From Faeciplasma sp900553675 (GTDB lineage: Bacteria; Bacillota; Clostridia; Oscillospirales; Ruminococcaceae), in assembly GCA_958428235.1 (NCBI GenBank), contig CAUAFG010000006.1:45785-109784 (forward strand): a DNA stretch of 64,000 bases. The letters run 5' to 3'. Shown here piece after piece: positions 1 to 8,750 of this stretch. Position 1 is the stretch's first letter. Each line of letters starts with the position of its first letter. The position numbers were made by a program, and so were the translations under genes. The notes below the pieces were generated by a model. The model was not told the DNA's origin and ran no database searches. It saw only the letters and a program-made list of their open reading frames with translations.

Positions 1-762
1 GATTGATGTATTGTAATCGGAATTACCTCCCGCGGGAACTGCCGCCTTGCCGCCGGATGAGCCGACAGTCCCGCCCTGCGCGTCAAGAATATCGACTGTG
101 ACGTTAACCGTTTTGCTGCTGCCACCGTCGTTTGCCAGCCTTACAAGCACACCTATGTCTGCGCAGCCCTCTTTAATTTTGGGAGTGATGTATACCCCCG
201 AACTGCCGAAGTCCATCAAATCAATGTGAACCTCAGGCAGGATAATCAGCTTAACATCGCGGTAGATGCCGCCCATCTTGGTAAAGTCGCCCTGATTGGT
301 TATCGGGGCAATGTAATCAGTGGGCGCGTTATTGACCTTTACTGCTATTACATTTTCCGAGTCACGCTTTAAAAGCTCGGTGATGTCAAAGCGGAATGCC
401 GCATAGCCGCCCTCATGCCTGCCTGCAAAGACTCCGTTTATAAACACCTCGGTCACGGTGTTTGCACCTTCAAATTCGATATAAACCCGCTTGCCGTCAA
501 TACTTTCGGAAATGGTGAATTTCTTTCTGTATCCACCAAGACCACGGTAATAGTGTTCGCCGCCCTCGTCAACTCCCGACCATCCGTCCGCGCCGTCAAT
601 GGCGTTCCAGGTGTGTGGGAGATTGATTGATTTCCAAGCAGAGTCGTCAAAATCCAAACTTTCTATTGCAAGACCTGAAAGCCCATCCGCCTGAGTAAGC
701 TTTAAAAACGACCAGCCGTCGTTAAAGCTGAGTACTGTTCTTCCTGATTTATTTATTGTCAT
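1..762 (-). CDS. Glycoside hydrolase family 2 beta-galactosidase-like enzyme, N-terminal part
   Basis: The first 254 codons of a GH2 glycosidase are present and the rest runs off the left edge of the window. They hold the N-terminal jelly-roll sugar-binding domain (LPHTWNAIDG near residue 43, FINGVFAGRHEGGY near residue 107, MGGIYRDVKL near residue 155) and the start of the first Ig-like domain. These motifs are typical of GH2 beta-galactosidases and beta-glucuronidases. The TIM barrel with the catalytic glutamates is outside the window, so substrate cannot be judged. The ATG at 762 is preceded by GGAGG at 771-775. The gene lies downstream of an AraC gene on the same strand. Confidence 0.85.
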   Translation of the reverse strand, partial: MTINKSGRTVLSFNDGWSFLKLTQADGLSGLAIESLDFDDSAWKSINLPHTWNAIDGADGWSGVDEGGEHYYRGLGGYRKKFTISESIDGKRVYIEFEGANTVTEVFINGVFAGRHEGGYAAFRFDITELLKRDSENVIAVKVNNAPTDYIAPITNQGDFTKMGGIYRDVKLIILPEVHIDLMDFGSSGVYITPKIKEGCADIGVLVRLANDGGSSKTVNVTVDILDAQGGTVGSSGGKAAVPAGGNSDYNTSI

Positions 763-1070
763 ACTATACGCCTCCGAATTGTTGTGTGCAGCACCGTTTG
801 CTGCCGATATATTTTTTGTTTGAAGCCTTATTTCGTGCCGACTTTAGCTTATTATACCATTTTCGTCTGTTCGGCGATAGTCTTTATAGTAGCTTGATTT
901 TAACATATATTAGGTTTTTAGCTTATAAGCTTCAAAGCATAAAGCGGGTAAATATGTTTGATTATACGATAAAATTGATCGTTAAAAGGCAGACGTCCGA
1001 TAGAGGAACCGCCTGCCTTTTGTTAATATATCCTGTAATATGGAAGTCTTACAGCTTAATCGAGAGCGAG
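763..1070. other. Gene-free stretch between AraC and GH2 genes
   Basis: About 300 AT-rich bases. The minus strand carries a TATAAT at 851-856 without a good -35, as expected for an activator-dependent promoter, and the AraC terminator lies at 984-1021. A regulator such as the neighbouring AraC protein could bind here; no operator repeat was identified. Confidence 0.4.
984..1021 (-). terminator. Terminator after the AraC gene
   Basis: A perfect 9-bp inverted repeat (AAAAGGCAG / CTGCCTTTT) with a 20-nt loop, followed on the minus strand by TTTTAACG. It lies just downstream of the AraC stop codon. The T-run is short, so termination may be partial. Confidence 0.55.
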
Positions 1071-1823
1071 CTACTTATACATCATTCTGTATGCCGACGG
1101 CGAAACGCCTGTAATTTTCTTGAACTGACGCGAAAAATGCACTACGCTTTCATATCCGCACCTTTCGCCGATTTCGGAAATCGGAAGGTCGGTGTCGGTC
1201 ATAAGCAGCTTTGCCGCTTCGATTCGCGCGCTTATCACATCTGCGCCGCAGGTGACCGAAAATGCCGCCTTGTAAATCTCCTGAAAATACGGCTTGCTGA
1301 CGTGCAGACGCTCCGCCATGCCGCCTATTGACCATTCTTGCTCAGGGTGTGCGTAAATACTTTTTCTCAGCTCGATAAGCTTAGCCGAGTATGCCGAGCG
1401 GTAAACCGAATTGCCCGAAATCTCCGCAACCTCCGATAAAACTGCCCTCAGCAAAAACTTGCATGCTCGGTAGTTGCAGCGATAGAACGCGTCGGACATA
1501 AGCTCGAAATACTCACTGATGTTAGCTGCATTGCCAATCGGAATCAGAGTGTCCAATGGTATTGCCGGCAGCTCGTCGGTCTCAAAATGAAGCCAGTCGT
1601 TGACGTATTCATCACCGTAGGCACCATAGCGATGCGGCGTTCGTATATTAAAAAGTATAAACGAGTTCGGCTCGCTGACCACTCTTTCGCCGTCGAGATA
1701 AAACACAGCCTTTGTCTTGACGAACAGTGCAAGATAGCAGTCATACCCATTCGGACGGTAGACCGAAAAGCTGCCGTCGTGCTTTGACTTTGCCGCCGTG
1801 CCTATACGCCGGATGTTGTACAT
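1071..1823 (-). CDS. AraC-family transcriptional regulator
   Basis: A 250-residue AraC/XylS-type regulator. It has an N-terminal cupin-like sugar-sensing half (roughly residues 1-140, with VKTKAVFYLDGE near 34) and a C-terminal double helix-turn-helix (roughly 155-250: HVSKPYFQEIYKAAF, then ISEIGERCGYESVVHFSRQFKK and GVSPSAYR). It probably activates the glycoside hydrolase genes on either side in response to an oligosaccharide; that role is inferred from position. A consensus-like promoter precedes it at 1866-1894. Its N-terminus resembles the AraC fragment at 5095-5226, so the two are paralogues. Confidence 0.88.
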   Translation of the reverse strand: MYNIRRIGTAAKSKHDGSFSVYRPNGYDCYLALFVKTKAVFYLDGERVVSEPNSFILFNIRTPHRYGAYGDEYVNDWLHFETDELPAIPLDTLIPIGNAANISEYFELMSDAFYRCNYRACKFLLRAVLSEVAEISGNSVYRSAYSAKLIELRKSIYAHPEQEWSIGGMAERLHVSKPYFQEIYKAAFSVTCGADVISARIEAAKLLMTDTDLPISEIGERCGYESVVHFSRQFKKITGVSPSAYRMMYK

Positions 1824-1865
1824 TTCATAACTCCCTCGCTTCGTATTGTTAGCTTTGATACGAAT

Positions 1866-1894
1866 AATATAGCATATTCAGCCTGAAAGTTCAA
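1866..1894 (-). promoter_or_regulatory. Promoter of the AraC gene
   Basis: On the minus strand TTGAAC (1889-1894), a 17-nt spacer and TATATT (1866-1871), about 43 bases upstream of the AraC start codon. Confidence 0.6.
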
Positions 1895-1993
1895 TAAGGG
1901 TTTGCTAACAAATTTATGTCAGATATGTAGAGCGTACGGCAATCGTCTTTAATATTTCATTTGCGGCGCTAAGACAAAACAGCAGATGTGATA

Positions 1994-3706
1994 TCAGTCT
2001 TCAATTCCTGCTCTGCGGGCAAATATCTTATTAATTATTTCTACATCAAACTTAGGCTCTCGCTGATAGGTGTAAAGCCCGTTTGCCTCCTGCTCAACGT
2101 CGTAAAGCTGGGTGTAGCACAGCCCGAAGATTCTGTCGTTGTCCATAATAGCGTCGGTCAGACCCTTAAGCCGCTCTAAAAACTCATCTTTGGTTTTGGG
2201 AGCAGTGCCATAGCCCCACGCCTCCTGACCTGATTTTTCGCTCCATTGAATCCCGCCGTATTCGCTGACAAACATCGGCTGACCGCAGTATTTCTGCCTG
2301 TAGGGAAAGGGGTTCCAGCGGCTTTCGTCTCCGCCGTCCTTAAATTCGCTCAGCTTGCTTTTGAATGTCTCGGGATTCTGCTCGTAATCGTGGATGTCAA
2401 ATATGTCCGTAACGACATGGAAATGCCCGCTTGTGTCTATGCAAGGGCGGGTAGGGTCATACAGCTTTGTCTGGCGATAGACGGTCTCGATGATTCTATC
2501 GTCCTGCCGTCTGCCGTCGTAGTCCCACGTTTCATTAAAGGGGCACCAGCCGACTATTGAAGGATGGTTGAAATAGCGTTCTACCGCCTCCTGCCACTCA
2601 CCTAAAAAGCCGCTCAGGTTTGCTGGATCGGAATGGTCAAACCCCCAGTTTGCATACTCTCCCCAGACGATGTATCCAAGACGGTCGCAGTGATAAAGAA
2701 ATCTCGGCTCGAACACCTTCTGATGAAGCCGCGCGCCGTTGAAGCCAAGAGCTATGGAAAGCTTGATATCTCTTACAAGTGCTTCCTCATTGGGTGCGGT
2801 GTATATTCCGTCGGGATAGAATCCCTGATCCAGCACCAGCCGCTGAAAGACCGATTTTCCATTGATTAAGAACTTAACGCCGTCTATGCGGACGCTTCTT
2901 AACCCGAAATAGCTCGACACCTCATCTTCCCCGAAGCTAAGCTTTATGTCATACAGCCGCCCGTTTCCCGGTTCCCAAAGGTGTTTTTCCTTTAGCAGAA
3001 GCTCCAATGAGACAAACCTGCCGTCAGATATCGCCGAGCCGCTTGCCATGCTTCTGCCCTCATATGAGACATCAACCGTCAGACGCCCTTTGCCGCAAAG
3101 CTCGGCGGTTATGCTTATCTTGGAGTTTTCAACGTCGGGGTAGAGCTTAAAGCCTTTTATGTATTCATTAGGGACAAACTCCAGCCAGACAGTCTGCCAT
3201 ATGCCTGTGGTGCGGGTGTAGTCGCAGCCGTTGGAATAGTAAAGCTCCGACTGCTTTCCGGGCGGCTGACAACCCGAACGAACGTCGTCAACAGCGCAGA
3301 CGGTAACGGTGTTCTCTCCCTCGACCGCAAGCTCGGTAATATCAAAGCAGAACGAGGTATATCCGCCGCGATGTCGTCCGACCTCTTTTTTGTTTATGAA
3401 GACTATGGCTTCGTAATCCACAGCACCAAAGTGTAAAAGAACTCTGCCTGACAGTTGATTCTTGTCGAGACTGAAGCTCCGCCGATACCATACTGCGCTC
3501 ATAAAATCCTTGCAGCCCACGCCTGAAAGGCTGCTTTCGGGACAGAAGGGGACAATTATGCTCTGCGAAAGAGAGTCGCGCTCATAAAATCTGCGGTCGA
3601 TGCCGCTTCTGCCGCTGTCAATTTCAAATTCCCAGCAGCCGTTTAAATTCTGCCAGCTTTTGCGCATAAACTGCGGATTTGGGTGTTCAGAACGTGGAAT
3701 AGACAT
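1994..3706 (-). CDS. Glycoside hydrolase family 2 enzyme
   Basis: A complete GH2 glycosidase of about 570 residues, shorter than classical LacZ. It has an N-terminal sugar-binding domain (LNGCWEFEID, FINKKEVGRHRGGY), an Ig-like domain and a TIM barrel. The acid/base glutamate lies in FNETWD (about residue 392) and the nucleophile in VSEYGG (about 482). No signal peptide is visible, so it is probably cytoplasmic and cleaves imported oligosaccharides. Beta-galactosidase or beta-glucuronidase specificity cannot be separated by eye. The reading frame can be extended to a GTG at 3757, but that codon lies between the -35 and -10 of a strong promoter, so the ATG at 3706 is chosen. Confidence 0.88.
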   Translation of the reverse strand: MSIPRSEHPNPQFMRKSWQNLNGCWEFEIDSGRSGIDRRFYERDSLSQSIIVPFCPESSLSGVGCKDFMSAVWYRRSFSLDKNQLSGRVLLHFGAVDYEAIVFINKKEVGRHRGGYTSFCFDITELAVEGENTVTVCAVDDVRSGCQPPGKQSELYYSNGCDYTRTTGIWQTVWLEFVPNEYIKGFKLYPDVENSKISITAELCGKGRLTVDVSYEGRSMASGSAISDGRFVSLELLLKEKHLWEPGNGRLYDIKLSFGEDEVSSYFGLRSVRIDGVKFLINGKSVFQRLVLDQGFYPDGIYTAPNEEALVRDIKLSIALGFNGARLHQKVFEPRFLYHCDRLGYIVWGEYANWGFDHSDPANLSGFLGEWQEAVERYFNHPSIVGWCPFNETWDYDGRRQDDRIIETVYRQTKLYDPTRPCIDTSGHFHVVTDIFDIHDYEQNPETFKSKLSEFKDGGDESRWNPFPYRQKYCGQPMFVSEYGGIQWSEKSGQEAWGYGTAPKTKDEFLERLKGLTDAIMDNDRIFGLCYTQLYDVEQEANGLYTYQREPKFDVEIINKIFARRAGIED

Positions 3707-3737
3707 ATTTATTACTGCCTTTGCTTTTTTCTTTAAG

Positions 3738-3765
3738 TTTATATCATAAAATTGCACAAAGTCAA
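3738..3765 (-). promoter_or_regulatory. Promoter of the GH2 gene
   Basis: Minus strand: TTGACT (3760-3765), a 16-nt spacer and TATAAA (3738-3743), giving a leader of about 25 nt before the ATG at 3706. It fixes the start of the GH2 gene. Confidence 0.75.
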
Positions 3766-3905
3766 GCGATGGTGATAAAAACCTTTAATTTGAATAATTT
3801 TAATGTTTTTCGGGTGCATAAACGGCAGTCGGAGCGAAAAAATCCGCTGCAATTGTAAGCTGATTATAAAACCTACAATTTATCAAATTGACTTAATTAT
3901 TGTTA

Positions 3906-3934
3906 TTGACTCGATTTTTCTTTTAATATATACT
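3906..3934 (+). promoter_or_regulatory. Promoter of the GH5 lipoprotein gene
   Basis: TTGACT (3906-3911), a 17-nt spacer and TATACT (3929-3934). A second TTGACT lies 18 bases upstream (3888-3893). The 264-base gap 3707-3970 is thus a divergent control region shared by the GH2 and GH5 genes. Confidence 0.72.
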
Positions 3935-3970
3935 TATATTATCAATATAATCACAATCGGAGGCATGGAT

Positions 3971-5086
3971 ATGTCAATAAAATCATATACATTAAAGCTC
4001 ACTGCGGTATTAATCACCGTAATCATGCTGTTCTGCTCCTGCGCAGCCGCCGAAAAGCCTTCCGCAAGGGTGACTGTCGACGGCACAAAGCTTGTAGTCA
4101 ACGGCAACGAACTCTGGCTCAGCGGCATGAACGCCCCTTGGCATAACTGGAACGACTTTGACGGACACATGGATGTCGATTTCTGGGAAAGAGAATTCAA
4201 GCGCTTCAAAGAGGATAAAATCAACTGCGTGCGAATCTGGGTCAACTGCACCGGCGAGAGCATTGTCGACCTTGGCGGCGACGGCAGCGTTAAATCGGTC
4301 AACGAAGCCCACTGGACGGATCTTGAAAAGCTGTTTGACCTTGCGCGTGAGAATGAGGTAAACGTAATGGCGACTCTTTTGTCCTTCGACCATTTCAAGG
4401 GCGGGGGAGGAAGCGGTGCGCGCTGGCAGTCGCTTGTAAAAAATCGCGAATTCTGCGACCAATATGCCGAGATGTATGTTAAGGAATTCTGCAACCGCTT
4501 CGGCGACAACGAATACGTATTCTCGATAGACATAATGAACGAGCCTGACTGGGTATACGAAAACGAGGAGTGCGGCAAGGTTCCGTGGGAAAATCTTAGC
4601 TACTTCTTCGGCAAGTGCGCAGCCACGATTCACGAAAACAGCGATATTTTAGTAACCGTCGGCACTGGAATCATAAAATATAACTCCGAAAAATACGAGG
4701 GCGACAAGGTTTCTGACGAGTATCTGCAATCCCTCTGCGAAAACGAAAACGCCTATCTCGACTTTTACAGCACACATTATTATAATTGGCAGATGACGTG
4801 GTTCTCAACTCCAGTGGGCAAAACTCCCGAGGAGTTCGGACTTGAAGGCGGCAAGCCCTGCGTTATCGGCGAAACGCATAACGACGACGAAGCCGAAATC
4901 AGCCTCAGTCTTTCTGACAAGTATAAAGACCTTTACAACAACGGCTGGAGCGGCATACTTGTGTGGTCGCAGACGGACGGCACCGAGGATGTGTGGTATG
5001 GCTACAGCAACACATCAAAAGCCACAAAAGCAATGTATGAATATGTCCGCGAAAAGATTTATCCCAACGAAACTGCGGATGAGTGA
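3971..5086 (+). CDS. GH5-type secreted glycoside hydrolase (lipoprotein)
   Basis: A 371-residue exported enzyme. A lipoprotein signal (Lys, hydrophobic stretch, lipobox LFCSC near residue 20) anchors it to the outer face of the membrane. The rest is a GH5-like TIM barrel with the acid/base glutamate in IMNEPDW (E191) and the nucleophile in VIGETHND (E301). The fold resembles endo-beta-mannanase or endo-glucanase members; exact substrate is uncertain. ATGs occur at 3965 and 3971. GGAGG at 3959-3963 leaves only one base before the first and seven before the second, so 3971 is chosen. It is divergent from the GH2 gene, suggesting shared induction. Confidence 0.82.
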   Translation: MSIKSYTLKLTAVLITVIMLFCSCAAAEKPSARVTVDGTKLVVNGNELWLSGMNAPWHNWNDFDGHMDVDFWEREFKRFKEDKINCVRIWVNCTGESIVDLGGDGSVKSVNEAHWTDLEKLFDLARENEVNVMATLLSFDHFKGGGGSGARWQSLVKNREFCDQYAEMYVKEFCNRFGDNEYVFSIDIMNEPDWVYENEECGKVPWENLSYFFGKCAATIHENSDILVTVGTGIIKYNSEKYEGDKVSDEYLQSLCENENAYLDFYSTHYYNWQMTWFSTPVGKTPEEFGLEGGKPCVIGETHNDDEAEISLSLSDKYKDLYNNGWSGILVWSQTDGTEDVWYGYSNTSKATKAMYEYVREKIYPNETADE

Positions 5087-5094
5087 GGCGGGAT

Positions 5095-5517
5095 ATGATC
5101 AGAATAAGAACTTTAGAGCTTAACTGCTGGCATGATGAAAAATTTGAGATACGCAACATCAGCGGTTCAATCGGATATCTGTTGTTGTTTATTAAGACCA
5201 AAGCGGTATTCCGGCTTGACGGCAAGGCTTCCCCTGTAGACGGCTACATCACCGTTGAAGCCAAGAGCGATCAGGCAACCATCAACATGGCATACATCAT
5301 CATTTCCAAGGTTCCTGCTCCCGCTGCCGAAGCTCCCGCAGACAACACCGAAGCAACCGAACCCGAAACCGAGCCTGCACCCGCAGCAGAGACTGAGCAG
5401 ACCGGAACCGCTCCCGAAGCAGCCGAGACTGCCAATGTTCCGGAAACCGGAATCACTCTTGCATTAATCCCCGCAGCTGTTGCACTTGCCGCAGTTGTAG
5501 TATCCAAAAAGAGATAA
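5095..5517 (+). CDS. Chimeric ORF: AraC N-terminus fused to a wall-anchored protein tail
   Basis: An open frame of 140 codons made of two unrelated parts. Residues 1-44 match the N-terminus of the AraC regulator at 1071-1823 (FIKTKAVFRLDG versus FVKTKAVFYLDG). From about residue 45 the sequence becomes a Pro/Ala/Glu/Thr-rich spacer ending in a sortase-type signal: VPETG, a hydrophobic helix and SKKR at the C-terminus. The change point is near 5218-5230. The AraC DNA-binding half is missing, and the surface protein lacks its signal peptide and ectodomain, so neither half can work as usual. An internal deletion, a rearrangement or an assembly join could explain it. ATG 5095 sits nine bases after the GH5 stop. 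Confidence 0.7.
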   Translation: MIRIRTLELNCWHDEKFEIRNISGSIGYLLLFIKTKAVFRLDGKASPVDGYITVEAKSDQATINMAYIIISKVPAPAAEAPADNTEATEPETEPAPAAETEQTGTAPEAAETANVPETGITLALIPAAVALAAVVVSKKR

Positions 5518-5556
5518 TTCGATATATTTCTCCTAAGAGGGTATTCTTCCTTATAT

Positions 5557-5606
5557 AATACATCCCAGAACAGTGCCATTACTGTTCAGGGATGTATTAT
5601 TTTTTG
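5557..5606. terminator. Bidirectional terminator
   Basis: An 18-bp stem with a single A:A mismatch (AATACATCCC.GAACAGT) and a GCCATT loop, followed by ATTTTTT. It separates the convergent chimeric ORF and the AraC gene at 5612. Confidence 0.85.
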
Positions 5607-5611
5607 TGCAA

Positions 5612-6571
5612 TTATTTTTCGTCGCGCCTTGTGCCTTTTCTGTAAGCCGATGGTGTGCATCCGGCGATTTCCGAGAATTTCACGCTGAAATATCCGGTCT
5701 GGGCAAAGCTGCATTTGCCCGCGATTTCGGTTATGCTCATATCGCTGCTTTCCAAAAGCTCCATAGCGCGCGATATCCGGTAGTTGGTGAGGTATTCAAA
5801 AGGAGTCTGACGTGTCTGCTCCTTGAACACGCGTGAGAAATATTCGCGGCTCATATATGCCTCAGAAGCAATCTTCTCAAGGGTAAGCTGCTCGGAATAG
5901 TGCTGATGGATAAAGTCGATGGCAAGCCGGACACGCTCAAGGCTTGCACGACCAACGCCCTTGTGCTGAGTTGTTTTTTCAGCATGGCATATGAGTATTT
6001 TCCATATTCTTAAGATATTCGCCTTGACGGTTATTTCTGCGCCGTACTCGTCGCCTTTAAGAAACAGCTCGGGGTGCTTCCACGAAATGGGATCATTGTT
6101 GTATGGCGAATAGTCGTAAAGCGACATTATCTCTATCAAAAGGTCAATAACGTCCGCCTGCCAAGGCTCGCTTCTTCTGAACACCGTATTTATGCGCAGC
6201 TCACCTGATATCGACGGCGAAATATACTTTTCAAAGATAATGTCGGCAGGCTCGCTTAAAAGCTTGTGAGAAAACACCGCCGCGTAAAATACGGTTTCTC
6301 TGCTGTTAGAGGTTCGGTATGCCGAATGAAGCACGTTTGCGGGAATAAAGATGGTCTCTCCTGCCGACAGCGGGTATTCCTCGCCGCCGACGACAAAAAC
6401 GCATTCCCCGCGTGAAAGATACAAAAGCTCGCATTCTGTGTGCCAGTGCGAATACAGAATTGAGTATTTTGCGCCGCTTCCAAGCGAGTAATTCGGCGGA
6501 ACTATGGTCTTGTGCAACCCGATAGGGAAGTACTTTGTGCCGTGTGAATATGTTTCGTGGGTGTAATCCAT
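5612..6571 (-). CDS. AraC-family transcriptional regulator with cupin sensor domain
   Basis: A 319-residue regulator. The N-terminal cupin (residues about 35-95: SHWHTECELLYLSRGE, PLSAGETIFIPANVLH) should bind a sugar. The C-terminal AraC helix-turn-helix pair covers about 215-312 (LEKIASEAYMSREYFSRVFK, ITEIAGKCSFAQTGYFSVKF, GCTPSAYR). It is divergent from the GH31-GH51 pair starting at 6760 and probably controls it; the 188-base gap is AT-rich and lacks a consensus promoter, as expected for activator-dependent transcription. The role is inferred from position. Confidence 0.88.
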   Translation of the reverse strand: MDYTHETYSHGTKYFPIGLHKTIVPPNYSLGSGAKYSILYSHWHTECELLYLSRGECVFVVGGEEYPLSAGETIFIPANVLHSAYRTSNSRETVFYAAVFSHKLLSEPADIIFEKYISPSISGELRINTVFRRSEPWQADVIDLLIEIMSLYDYSPYNNDPISWKHPELFLKGDEYGAEITVKANILRIWKILICHAEKTTQHKGVGRASLERVRLAIDFIHQHYSEQLTLEKIASEAYMSREYFSRVFKEQTRQTPFEYLTNYRISRAMELLESSDMSITEIAGKCSFAQTGYFSVKFSEIAGCTPSAYRKGTRRDEK

Positions 6572-6759
6572 ATTATCCCTCCTTATATCATTATTTTATA
6601 CTTTGTTAAGGCGTAAGTCAATATAAAATAAATATCTATGGATATAATGCGGCAAAAAATCAATTTTACTAATTTTAATGTCAATATACTGAAAGCGCAG
6701 ATAAGAAATGTATGCTACAATAATATCATATTAAAGCAAAAGCTATAAAGGAGGACAGC

Positions 6760-8724
6760 ATGGGAATCATCAGCATAAAAAACGGAGGGCTGTTTTACAC
6801 CACCCGTGATGAAAACATTATCATTGAGCCATACGGCAAGAACTGCGCAAGGGTGCGCGCATCACGAAACACCCGCATATCCGATGAAAGGTGGACGCTT
6901 CTTGCCCCGGAGGACTGTCAGGCTGAGGTGCAGCTTGAAGAAAACCGCGGCATCCTTAAAAACGGCAGCCTGACGGTTGTTCTTACAAAATACTGGTCGG
7001 GCTTCCAAATAGAATTTCAAAGAAACGGCGAAACGGTCCTTTCGACAGTTGAAGAGGCGGACGCTGTTACCCGCTACAGCCACATCTCCGGCGATAATTA
7101 CCGCATATGCATGAAATTTGCCGCGCGCGACGAGCATATCTACGGTCTCGGTCAGGAGCAGCAGACCTTCTTCGACCGCAAGGGCTGCACCTATGATCTT
7201 GAACACCGAAACATAAAATCGAGCCTTCCGGTAATATATTCCTCGCTGGGCTACGGCTTTTTGTGGAATAACCCCTCCCCGGGAAAGGTGGAATTCGGAC
7301 TGAACCGCACCGTTTGGACGGCGGATTGCTCCTATCAGGCTGACTATCTTGTCTTTGTAGGAGACACTCCGGCGCAGGTGCTGAATACATACTGCCGGCT
7401 TACCGGCTTTGCTCCCAAAATGCCTCAGTGGGCGGCGGGCTTCTGGCAGTCGAAGTGCCGATATAAGTCGCAGGAGGATCTTGTGGAGGCAGCGCGCGAA
7501 TACCACAGGCGCGGAATTCCTGTCGACGCCATAGTTATAGACTTCTTCCACTGGACCGAGCAGGGCAACTGCGATTTCGACCCGAAGTACTGGCAGGATC
7601 CGGAGGGTATGATAAAAGAGCTGAAAGAGATGGGGATGCGCCCGATAGTCTCATACTGGCCGACAATCAATCCCAACAGCCGCAACTGGCAGGAAATGAA
7701 CGAGCGCAATATGCTTGTCCGCACCGAAAACGGTCAGTATGGCACCTTTGATTTCTTCGGTCAGCAGACATATGTTGATATGACCAACCCCGAAGCGCGC
7801 GACTACGTGTGGGAGCAGATTCAAAAAACCTATATAAAGTACGGCATACGCACCTTCTGGCTGGATCAGGCAGAGCCTGAGCTTCACCCTCAGCAGTGGA
7901 GCAATTTCAGGCTTAACGCCGGAAATATGGCTGAATCGGGGCTTTTGTATCCGTATTATTACGCAAAATGCTTCTATGACGGACTGAAATCCGAGGGCGA
8001 GGACGAAATCGTCCTTCTTACCCGCGCGGCATACCCGGGCAGTCAGAAATTCGGCGCGCTTGTGTGGAACGGCGATATAGGCTCGGACTTCTGGGCGCTT
8101 CGTCACAGCGTGATATCGGGACTTTCAATGGCTATGTGCGGAATTCCATGGTGGAACTCGGATATCGGAGGCTTCCACGGCGCGGATACCGAAAGCGATT
8201 ATTTCAGAGAGCTTGTTGTAAGATGGTTCCAGTTCGGCTTGTTCTGCCCTGTTATGAGGCTTCACGGCGACCGCAGAAAGCAGTCGGACTATGTTGACAA
8301 ATATCCCGATATCATCTGCAACTTCGGCGGTTATAACGAAATCTGGAAATTCGGCGAATCGGCGTATAACATCATCAAGGAGATTATCGAGCTAAGATAT
8401 CGCCTAAAGCCGTATATACTCGAATGTGCCGAAAGGACATCCGAAACCGGCGAGCCTATAATGCGCCCGATGTTCTTCGATTTCCCCAAGGATGAAAACT
8501 GCTACCGCCTTTCCGACCAGTATATGTTTGGCAAAGATATCCTGTTTGCCCCGATTTTAGAGCAGGGACAGACCGAGAGGGAGGTATATCTACCCGAAGG
8601 AAACTGGATAAGAACGACCGATAAAACCGTCGTCAGCGGCGGTAAAACGGTCAAAGCAAAGGCTGAGTTAAATGAATTTATAGCCTACGTCCGCGAGGGC
8701 GCAAAGGTGATAGAGCAGTTTTAG
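6760..8724 (+). CDS. Glycoside hydrolase family 31 (alpha-xylosidase/alpha-glucosidase type)
   Basis: A 654-residue GH31 enzyme. It has an N-terminal beta-sandwich (YGLGQEQQTF near 127), a TIM barrel beginning around residue 215, the nucleophile aspartate in FWLDQAEPE (about D369), the acid/base aspartate in WNGDIGSDFW (about D439), and a C-terminal beta domain. No signal peptide is seen, so it probably acts in the cytoplasm. WLDQAEPE-type members include alpha-xylosidases, which fits a xyloglucan-like substrate, but specificity is inference. The start is supported by AAAGGAGG eight bases upstream. It is followed after 26 bases by the GH51 gene, so the two form an operon. Confidence 0.88.
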   Translation: MGIISIKNGGLFYTTRDENIIIEPYGKNCARVRASRNTRISDERWTLLAPEDCQAEVQLEENRGILKNGSLTVVLTKYWSGFQIEFQRNGETVLSTVEEADAVTRYSHISGDNYRICMKFAARDEHIYGLGQEQQTFFDRKGCTYDLEHRNIKSSLPVIYSSLGYGFLWNNPSPGKVEFGLNRTVWTADCSYQADYLVFVGDTPAQVLNTYCRLTGFAPKMPQWAAGFWQSKCRYKSQEDLVEAAREYHRRGIPVDAIVIDFFHWTEQGNCDFDPKYWQDPEGMIKELKEMGMRPIVSYWPTINPNSRNWQEMNERNMLVRTENGQYGTFDFFGQQTYVDMTNPEARDYVWEQIQKTYIKYGIRTFWLDQAEPELHPQQWSNFRLNAGNMAESGLLYPYYYAKCFYDGLKSEGEDEIVLLTRAAYPGSQKFGALVWNGDIGSDFWALRHSVISGLSMAMCGIPWWNSDIGGFHGADTESDYFRELVVRWFQFGLFCPVMRLHGDRRKQSDYVDKYPDIICNFGGYNEIWKFGESAYNIIKEIIELRYRLKPYILECAERTSETGEPIMRPMFFDFPKDENCYRLSDQYMFGKDILFAPILEQGQTEREVYLPEGNWIRTTDKTVVSGGKTVKAKAELNEFIAYVREGAKVIEQF

Positions 8725-8750
8725 TCCACAAAATATCGATGAGGGAAAAT

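Noticed and set aside
6862..7551. 229-codon minus-strand frame opposite GH31
   Set aside because: Lies wholly inside the GH31 gene, which carries catalytic motifs; shadow frame.
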